Shown: positions 5,067-10,615 of the stretch, piece after piece
How positions within the stretch are numbered: the first letter of the stretch is position 1
How the letters are laid out: each line of letters opens with the position of its first letter
DNA from: Flavobacteriia bacterium
GTDB taxonomy: Bacteria > Bacteroidota > Bacteroidia > Flavobacteriales_D > Crocinitomicaceae
Assembly: GCA_009925805.1 (NCBI GenBank)
Contig: RFQF01000065.1
Location: forward strand, 1 to 10,615
DNA: 10,615 nt
Direction of reading: 5' to 3'
Notes under the pieces: model-generated
What the model was told of the DNA's origin: nothing
Database searches by the model: none
Seen by the model: the letters and a program-made list of their open reading frames with translations, nothing else
Position numbers and translations under genes: made by a program

Positions 5067-7469
5067 ATGAAAGTTTCCTATCGCTGGTTGCGCGAATACC
5101 TCCATTTTGATAAACCTCCCGAAGAATTATCCCAACTATTAACGAACACAGGATTGGAAGTTGAACATCTGTCGTTTATTGGGAAACATGCCCAGCTACT
5201 CGAAGGGGTGGTTACTGGGAAAGTACTCAAATGTGAAGGCCATCCCAACGCCGACAAACTCAAGGTAACGTTGGTGGACATCGGCCTTGAAGCATTAACC
5301 ATTGTTTGCGGAGCCCCGAACGTTGAGGTCGGACAGCATGTATTAGTAGCAAAGGTTGGAAGTACCATTTATCCTACGGATGGGGATCCCATCACCTTGA
5401 AAAAGGCTAAAATTCGCGGAATTGAATCCAACGGTATGATTTGCGCTGAGGATGAACTTGGACTCGGAAATAACCACGACGGTATCTTGATTTTACCCGA
5501 CGACACCCCTTTCGGGATTCCTGCTTCACTGGCCTTGTCCAAGGAAAGCGATTGCATTCTCGAAATAGGCCTTACTCCGAACCGCTGCGATGCAATGGGA
5601 CATTTCGGGGTAGCACGTGATATTCGGGCCTATTTAGCGCATCATGAAAACCAAGCCTTAACTTTAAACCTTCCCGACGTAACCGACCGTGGTACTTGGG
5701 ATACCCCGATCCATTTCAAGGTTCAGGAAAGCTCAGCTTGCACGGCGTATTATGCCGCGCTCATCAAGGGTGTAAAAGTGACTAAGAACCCCTCAACCTA
5801 CAGCGAAAAACTCCAGTCGATTGGTATCGCAAGCATCAATAACGTAGTAGATTGTACCAACTTTGTCATGCACGAACTTGGTACTCCGTTGCATGCCTTT
5901 GATGCCCGATTTTTTCAACACGAATTATCGGTACGATTTGCCTACACCGATGAAAAGTTGATCACCTTGGATGGAGTGAACCGTGCCCTGAGTACCGACG
6001 ATCTGGTGATTTCCGGCGACGGAAAAGCGCATTGCTTGGCAGGAGTTTTCGGAGGAAAAGAATCAGGTGTAGGATTCGAAACCGTCGACATCCTCTTGGA
6101 ATCGGCCGTTTTTGACCCTTCCACGCTTCGTAAAACTTCGAAAAGACACGGAATTCATAGCGATGCCAGTTTTCGCTTCGAGCGAGGGGTAGATCCCGAA
6201 TTAACGCGTTTTGCATTGCAACGGGCCATTGATCTTATCCTGGAAACCGCGGGGGGAACATGTGCGGGAATCGTGGAAGCACATTCCCAACCCGAAAACC
6301 CAACCGTCATTTCCCTAAACGCAGACTACGTTAACCGGATTTTGGGAAGCCATCTGAGTCCCGATTCCATAGAACGCATCTTACTAAGCTTAGACTTTCA
6401 ACCTGCAGGACATGATTCCTGGACCATCCCGAGGTATCGGGCCGATGTGCAACGACCGATCGATGTAGTGGAAGAAATTGTGCGAATTGCTGGGTTTAAC
6501 TGCATTCCCGATCAGCAGAAATGGTCGTTTTCAGTACCTGTGGCACCCGTTGTTGAACCCCATCGAGTAAAGCATCAATGGGCGCTTATGTTAGCTTCTC
6601 GGGGTTTTTCTGAGATTCTCAATAATTCCTTAACCAAGGAGCGTTACGGAGAACTCCCCACGGAACCACATTCGGGAGCTACCATCCATTTGAAAAACCC
6701 CTTGAGCCGCGATTTATCCATGCTCCGAAATTCAATGCTTTATGGAATGCTCGAAACCATGGTTTACAACCGAAATCGTCAGGCAGGAAACCTCTCCCTC
6801 TTTGAATTCGGAAATACCTATCATGCCTTTGGAAACAGGTCGGTTGAAAAATCGATGTTATGTTTGGCAATGACCGGCATTCTTCACCCAGAATCTTGGA
6901 TAGGAAGCCGTGCAGCTAGCTTCTTCGACCTGAAAGGACATGTCTTGGCTTTGTTGAATACCTTTGGTCCTATGGAGGTGCAGGAAACCCCGTTGGATCC
7001 CAATGGAATCTATTCGGAAGGCTTACAACTTTCCATGCAAGGCAAAAAAATAGGAACCCTTGGCAAGCTTGCTCCTGAGATACTCCAGCTGTTCGACCTA
7101 AAACAACCGGTATTCTATGGGCAACTGGAACTTAAACCCTTGTTGGAAGTCGTTGGAAAGCAAGCAATCGTATTCCAAGAATTACCAAAAACCTTTCAAG
7201 TACGAAGGGATTTTGCATTGGTATTGGACCAAACGATTTCTTACAGCGCCTTGGAACATGAAATTCGCAAAGTAGCTTCGACCCGCTTAAAAAATCTGGC
7301 GCTTTTCGATGTTTATGAAGGGGATAAAATTGCCTCAGATAAAAAGTCGTATGCGGTGGCTTTTCATTTTCAAGACCCGATTAAAACGCTCACGGATATC
7401 GAAATCGATGCAGAAATGGAAACCCTTCGCAAGCACTTGGAGGCCAGTCTAGGGGCAACCTTGCGATAA
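5067..7469 (+). CDS. pheT: Phenylalanine--tRNA ligase, beta subunit
   Basis: The 800-residue protein is the PheT half of the (alpha-beta)2 cytoplasmic enzyme that charges tRNA-Phe. Domains in order: an OB-fold tRNA-binding domain (about 40-150) with HPNADKL (59-65) and SNGMICAEDELGLG (121-134); LTPNRCDAMGH (169-179); the B3/B4 editing domain (about 215-380) with INNVVDCTNFVMHELG (257-272), HAFD (276-279) and SDASFRFERGVD (365-376); a B5 domain ending in YRADVQRPIDVVEEI (457-471); the catalytic-like core domain with NPLSRDLSMLRNSM (544-557); and the C-terminal FDX-ACB anticodon-binding domain (about 707-800, PKTFQVRRDFALVLD). The length is normal for bacteria. The frame is open upstream to 4941, but MKVSYRWLREYL is the conserved start, so ATG 5067 is chosen. 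pheS is not adjacent, as is common in Bacteroidota. The stop lies 2 nt from the convergent speA stop. Confidence 0.98.
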   Translation: MKVSYRWLREYLHFDKPPEELSQLLTNTGLEVEHLSFIGKHAQLLEGVVTGKVLKCEGHPNADKLKVTLVDIGLEALTIVCGAPNVEVGQHVLVAKVGSTIYPTDGDPITLKKAKIRGIESNGMICAEDELGLGNNHDGILILPDDTPFGIPASLALSKESDCILEIGLTPNRCDAMGHFGVARDIRAYLAHHENQALTLNLPDVTDRGTWDTPIHFKVQESSACTAYYAALIKGVKVTKNPSTYSEKLQSIGIASINNVVDCTNFVMHELGTPLHAFDARFFQHELSVRFAYTDEKLITLDGVNRALSTDDLVISGDGKAHCLAGVFGGKESGVGFETVDILLESAVFDPSTLRKTSKRHGIHSDASFRFERGVDPELTRFALQRAIDLILETAGGTCAGIVEAHSQPENPTVISLNADYVNRILGSHLSPDSIERILLSLDFQPAGHDSWTIPRYRADVQRPIDVVEEIVRIAGFNCIPDQQKWSFSVPVAPVVEPHRVKHQWALMLASRGFSEILNNSLTKERYGELPTEPHSGATIHLKNPLSRDLSMLRNSMLYGMLETMVYNRNRQAGNLSLFEFGNTYHAFGNRSVEKSMLCLAMTGILHPESWIGSRAASFFDLKGHVLALLNTFGPMEVQETPLDPNGIYSEGLQLSMQGKKIGTLGKLAPEILQLFDLKQPVFYGQLELKPLLEVVGKQAIVFQELPKTFQVRRDFALVLDQTISYSALEHEIRKVASTRLKNLALFDVYEGDKIASDKKSYAVAFHFQDPIKTLTDIEIDAEMETLRKHLEASLGATLR

Positions 7470-7471
7470 TG

Positions 7472-8875
7472 TTATTTTTTCTTGTCGTAGCCTAAGATGT
7501 GTAAGTAATCGGCCGCGGTTTGTTCTTCGCTGAACAGTTGCGTTACAATTTTCTCGTTTTCATCCCTTGAAATCAAGACATGGCGAGGTTCAGGAATGAG
7601 GCAGTGTTTCAGCCCTCCATAGCCACCAATGGTTTCCTGATAGGCCCCGGTATTGAAGAAACCAATGTAAAGGGGTGCAGCTTTATCGAATTTGGGGAGG
7701 TAAATGGCGTTGCTATGTTGCTCGGAATTGTAATAATCGTCGCTATCGCAAGTTAATCCACCCAACAAAACCCGCTCATAGTCGTCGTTCCATCGGTTAA
7801 CGGGAAGCATGATAAAGCGCTGGTTTATGGCCCATGTATCAGGAAGATTCGTCATAAACGAGGAGTCAATCATGTTCCATTTTTCCCGGTCGTTTTGCTG
7901 TTTTTGATGCAATACACTGAAGATTGCTCCTCCACTCTCCCCCACGGTAAAGGATCCGAATTCGGTGAAAATGTTTGGCTCGGGAATTTCGCTGTCGGTA
8001 CAAACGCGTTTAATTTGTTGTAGGATCTCGCGCACCATGTACGCATAATCAAAATCAAAGGCTAAGGATTTCTTGATCGGAAAACCACCTCCAATATTCA
8101 AGGAATCCAACTCTGGGCAGAGTTTCTTTAGGTCGCTGTAGATTCGTAAACATTTGGTGAGTTCATTCCAATAATAGGCCGTATCGTTGATGCCAGTATT
8201 GATGAAAAAATGCAGCATTTTGACCTTAATCCGAGGGTTGTCTTTTAAAACAGATTTGTAAAACGGAACGATTTCCCGGTAACGCATGCCGAGGCGCGAA
8301 GTATAAAATTCAAACTTAGGTTCCTCTTCCGCAGCGATACGAATGCCAATATAAATGTCTTTTTCGGTGGCTTGCAGCAAATTGAACACCTCTTCCGCAT
8401 TGTCCACCACGGGAATCACTTTAAGGAAGTCTTTTTCGATAAGGGTCTTTAAATTTTGAATGTATTTCTCCGGCTTGTATCCGTTGCAAATTACATACGA
8501 CCCTTCTTTCAATTTACCTTCGTCGACCAAATGATTTACAATATCGATGTCGAAGGCGGATGAAGTCTCAATGTGCACATCGTTTTTAAGAACCTCATCC
8601 AAAACAAAAGCAAAATGGCTGCTTTTGGTGCAATACGAATAATAGTATTTCCCTGCGTACCCTTGATTATTAATGGCTTCACGAAACCAACCTTTGGCCC
8701 GTTGGATGTTGTTTGAAATCTGAGGGAGATAATTAAACTTAAGCGGCGTGCCATAATCGTTCACCAAGCGCATTAAATCAATGCCGTGAAAGAACAACCG
8801 ATCTTCTCTCAGGTTGAATTCATTCTGGGGAAAATCGAACGTTTGATCGATCAAATCAAAATATTTCGTACGCAT
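7472..8875 (-). CDS. speA: Arginine decarboxylase, short Flavobacteriia-type (fold III PLP enzyme)
   Basis: The 467-residue protein matches the short SpeA-like decarboxylases of Flavobacteriia, expected to convert arginine to agmatine and CO2 as the first step of polyamine synthesis. It has the alanine-racemase-like barrel followed by the C-terminal beta domain. Landmarks: YCTKSSHF (81-88), K84 being the likely PLP lysine; SRLG (193-196); LHFFINTG (221-228); the glycine loop IGGGFP (261-266); EFGSF (305-309); LPDTWAI (344-350) and GGLTCDSDD (372-380), both close to SpeA motifs, with C376/D377 as the catalytic pair; and YQETIGGYGG (412-421). Canonical SpeA is about 630-660 residues, so extra domains are missing. 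The usual EPGR reads EFGS here. No agmatinase gene is adjacent, so the gene seems monocistronic. Substrate (arginine rather than lysine, ornithine or carboxynorspermidine) rests on motif likeness. ATG 8875 is supported by the family-typical MxTKYxDLI start. Confidence 0.85.
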   Translation of the reverse strand: MRTKYFDLIDQTFDFPQNEFNLREDRLFFHGIDLMRLVNDYGTPLKFNYLPQISNNIQRAKGWFREAINNQGYAGKYYYSYCTKSSHFAFVLDEVLKNDVHIETSSAFDIDIVNHLVDEGKLKEGSYVICNGYKPEKYIQNLKTLIEKDFLKVIPVVDNAEEVFNLLQATEKDIYIGIRIAAEEEPKFEFYTSRLGMRYREIVPFYKSVLKDNPRIKVKMLHFFINTGINDTAYYWNELTKCLRIYSDLKKLCPELDSLNIGGGFPIKKSLAFDFDYAYMVREILQQIKRVCTDSEIPEPNIFTEFGSFTVGESGGAIFSVLHQKQQNDREKWNMIDSSFMTNLPDTWAINQRFIMLPVNRWNDDYERVLLGGLTCDSDDYYNSEQHSNAIYLPKFDKAAPLYIGFFNTGAYQETIGGYGGLKHCLIPEPRHVLISRDENEKIVTQLFSEEQTAADYLHILGYDKKK

Positions 8876-8934
8876 AGTATCAACGCTTATTTATACGGTT
8901 TAACTTCCATCGGATCTTCCCCGACATATGTGGA

Positions 8935-8942
8935 CAAAGGTA
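8935..8942 (-). promoter_or_regulatory. Probable -7 element of the speA promoter
   Basis: On the minus strand, TACCTTTG fits TAnnTTTG exactly and lies 59 nt upstream of the speA ATG. The nearest upstream TTG (within AAATTGTTCC) is only 14 nt away, shorter than the normal spacing; an AT-rich tract continues upstream at about 8957-8984 and contains ATAATAT twice (8963-8969, 8978-8984). The predicted leader of about 50 nt is longer than for other genes here. I saw no riboswitch-like fold in it. Confidence 0.55.
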
Positions 8943-9034
8943 CGCAAGCCACGGAACAATTTATAATATTAAATACCATAATATCATTCCAACGTATTGT
9001 TGACAACTTCCATTAAAAGAGGAATGTGCTTTGA

Positions 9035-9063
9035 TTGTAAGCTTGTAAATCTTAGTAATTTTG
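9035..9063 (+). promoter_or_regulatory. Promoter of the UvrD/PcrA helicase gene
   Basis: TTG (9035-9037) is followed after 18 nt by TAATTTTG (9056-9063), a full match to the Bacteroidota TTG...TAnnTTTG promoter. The -7 element ends 16 nt before the ATG at 9080, so the leader would be about 10 nt, with no Shine-Dalgarno in the intervening sequence. It is divergent from the speA promoter within the 204-nt gap 8876-9079; nothing else stands out in that gap. Confidence 0.7.
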
Positions 9064-9079
9064 AGTTTTAGACTTTTTC

Positions 9080-10615
9080 ATGTCGTACCTTGACGAATTA
9101 AACGAAAGCCAGCGTGTAGCTGTCGAACACCTATACGGCCCGTCCATGGTCATCGCAGGCGCGGGTTCGGGCAAAACCCGGGTACTTACCTACAAGATTG
9201 CCCACATGATCGAGCAGGGAATTGACCCTTTTAACATCATGGCGCTCACGTTCACCAACAAGGCAGCGCGAGAAATGACCGATCGTATCGGCAAAATAGC
9301 CGGTGAATCCGAAGCAAAGAACATCACGATGGGTACTTTTCATTCCGTGTTTTCTAGGATATTACGCTATAACGCTGACCGAATTGGTTTTCCAAGCAAT
9401 TTCACCATTTACGATACGCCGGACACCAAAAGCCTTATGAAGGACATTCTCAAGGAGTTCGCGCTTGACGATAAAACCTACAAACCGAGCGGTGTTTTGC
9501 AGCGCATTTCGGCGGCAAAAAATAACCTCATCTCCCCGGAAGCGTACTGCAATAACGACGAAATACAAGGGGAAGACCGCATGTCGCGACGCCCTGAAAT
9601 AGGTAGAATCTACACCCAATACGCCGACCGTTGTCAAAAAGCCGGAGCTATGGATTTTGACGACTTGCTCTATTTTACCAACGTTTTATTATCGGAACAT
9701 CCTGAAGTACTTCATTACTATCAACAAAAATTTAAGTTTATTTTGGTAGATGAGTATCAAGACACGAATTTCGCCCAGTACCTGATTGTTAAAAAATTAG
9801 CCGCTGCCTACGAAAATTTGTGTGTTGTGGGCGACGATGCACAAAGCATCTATTCCTTTCGCGGTGCCAACATCGAGAATATTTTGAATTTCCGTAAAGA
9901 TTACCCCGATTTCATCTTGTTTAAGTTGGAGCAAAATTACCGTAGTACCCAAACCATCGTCGAAGCAGCAAACAGCGTCATTAAACGAAATCAGGATCAA
10001 ATTAAAAAGGTCGTTTGGACCGAGAACGGCCAAGGTAAACCCATTTCCGTGGTGCGTACCTTGACCGACAACGAAGAAGGCCGCGTGGTGTCTGGCAAAA
10101 TTTTCAACCTTCAGGAATCGCTATCCAACAGTTTCAACGATTTCGCTATCCTTTACCGTACCAACAAACAATCCCGTGCCTTTGAGGAAGCCCTTCGCAA
10201 ACTCAACATTCCCTACAAAATTTACGGTGGCTTGTCCTTCTACCAGCGCAAGGAAATCAAGGATGTGTTGGCATATTTTCGGTTGGCTGCCAATCCCAAG
10301 GACGAAGAAGCCCTCAAACGCGTAATCAATTATCCTAAACGCGGGATTGGTAAAACGAGCATTGAGAATTTAATCATCAGTGCTGCCCGACACGGTGTCA
10401 GCATGTGGGAGGTTTTGTGCGACTTCAACGCGTATCCTACGGATGTGAGCGCAAGTACGCGTCAGCGCATGATGGAATTCGCTACCATGATTCAGAGTTT
10501 TCAAGCTGAGCTCAACACCGCGGATGCCTACACCTTAGCGGAGCGAATTGTAAAATCCAGCGGCATCTTGACGGAATTGCAGCACGAGAAGGACAAAGGA
10601 CCAGAAGAGATGGAG
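9080..10615 (+). CDS. uvrD: UvrD/PcrA-family superfamily 1A DNA helicase (3' end outside window)
   Basis: The frame is open for 512 codons from ATG 9080 to the window edge, without a stop, so this is the N-terminal part of a protein usually about 720-780 residues long. UvrD/PcrA enzymes are 3'-5' ATP-driven helicases acting in nucleotide excision and mismatch repair and in clearing proteins from DNA. Motifs in order: Q motif LNESQRVAV (7-15); Walker A AGAGSGKT (26-33); motif Ia ALTFTNKAAREM (55-66); Ib MGTFHS (84-89); motif II DEYQDTN (224-230); motif III VVGDDAQSIYSFRGA (249-263); motif IV QNYRST (285-290); IVa YGGLSFYQRKEIKD (382-395). Motifs V and VI and the C-terminus lie outside. The DEYQDTN form and the absence of a nuclease or RecB-like insertion favour UvrD/PcrA over Rep or AddA. 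The start follows a full-consensus promoter, and no Shine-Dalgarno is seen. Confidence 0.95.
   Translation, partial: MSYLDELNESQRVAVEHLYGPSMVIAGAGSGKTRVLTYKIAHMIEQGIDPFNIMALTFTNKAAREMTDRIGKIAGESEAKNITMGTFHSVFSRILRYNADRIGFPSNFTIYDTPDTKSLMKDILKEFALDDKTYKPSGVLQRISAAKNNLISPEAYCNNDEIQGEDRMSRRPEIGRIYTQYADRCQKAGAMDFDDLLYFTNVLLSEHPEVLHYYQQKFKFILVDEYQDTNFAQYLIVKKLAAAYENLCVVGDDAQSIYSFRGANIENILNFRKDYPDFILFKLEQNYRSTQTIVEAANSVIKRNQDQIKKVVWTENGQGKPISVVRTLTDNEEGRVVSGKIFNLQESLSNSFNDFAILYRTNKQSRAFEEALRKLNIPYKIYGGLSFYQRKEIKDVLAYFRLAANPKDEEALKRVINYPKRGIGKTSIENLIISAARHGVSMWEVLCDFNAYPTDVSASTRQRMMEFATMIQSFQAELNTADAYTLAERIVKSSGILTELQHEKDKGPEEME

Noticed and set aside
8876..8934. Riboswitch or attenuator in the speA leader
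   Set aside because: The roughly 59-nt leader is too short for known riboswitch classes and I see no stable hairpin or leader peptide.
8786..9016. A 76-codon plus-strand open frame over the speA 5' end and intergenic region
   Set aside because: It is antisense to the speA N-terminus, covers the speA -7 element, has no recognisable domain and no promoter or ribosome-binding evidence.

Overview
The window looks like a chromosomal segment of a member of the Bacteroidota, most likely Flavobacteriales-like. The evidence is a TonB-dependent receptor with a carboxypeptidase-like regulatory domain followed by a DUF4249-type lipoprotein, a short SpeA-type arginine decarboxylase of the kind known from Flavobacteriia, TAnnTTTG -7 promoter elements with TTG near -33, and the absence of clear Shine-Dalgarno sequences. 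No mobile element, CRISPR array, phage gene or rRNA is visible. I cannot assign genus or species.

Layout. At the left edge a tRNA-Arg(ACG) gene (87-160, minus) has a textbook Bacteroidota promoter and a near-symmetrical terminator. Divergent from it, a small nitroreductase (250-837) overlaps by 8 nt an outer-membrane beta-barrel protein (830-1579); these two are probably one transcription unit. This unit meets head-on, with no spacer, a minus-strand pair made of a TonB-dependent receptor (4938-2494) and a DUF4249-like lipoprotein (2512-1580), which overlap by 19 nt. The divergent region 4939-5066 separates the receptor from pheT (5067-7469), the beta subunit of phenylalanyl-tRNA synthetase. 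pheT converges, with only 2 nt between stop codons, on speA (8875-7472), a fold-type III PLP arginine decarboxylase. After a 204-nt divergent intergenic region, a UvrD/PcrA-family helicase starts at 9080 and runs off the right edge after 512 codons.

How the genes fit together. There is no single pathway. pheT, the tRNA and the helicase serve translation and DNA repair, and speA starts polyamine synthesis. The receptor and lipoprotein form the only clear multi-gene system: a candidate two-part outer-membrane uptake machine for an unknown substrate, analogous to SusC/SusD. The small nitroreductase/beta-barrel pair has no obvious common task.

The most unusual details are an A19-U56 pair replacing the near-universal G19-C56 tertiary pair in the tRNA, very tight convergent gene ends, predicted very short 5' leaders, and altered PLP-site motifs in the decarboxylase. 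I do not see a clearly new biological system here; it reads mostly as ordinary core genome.
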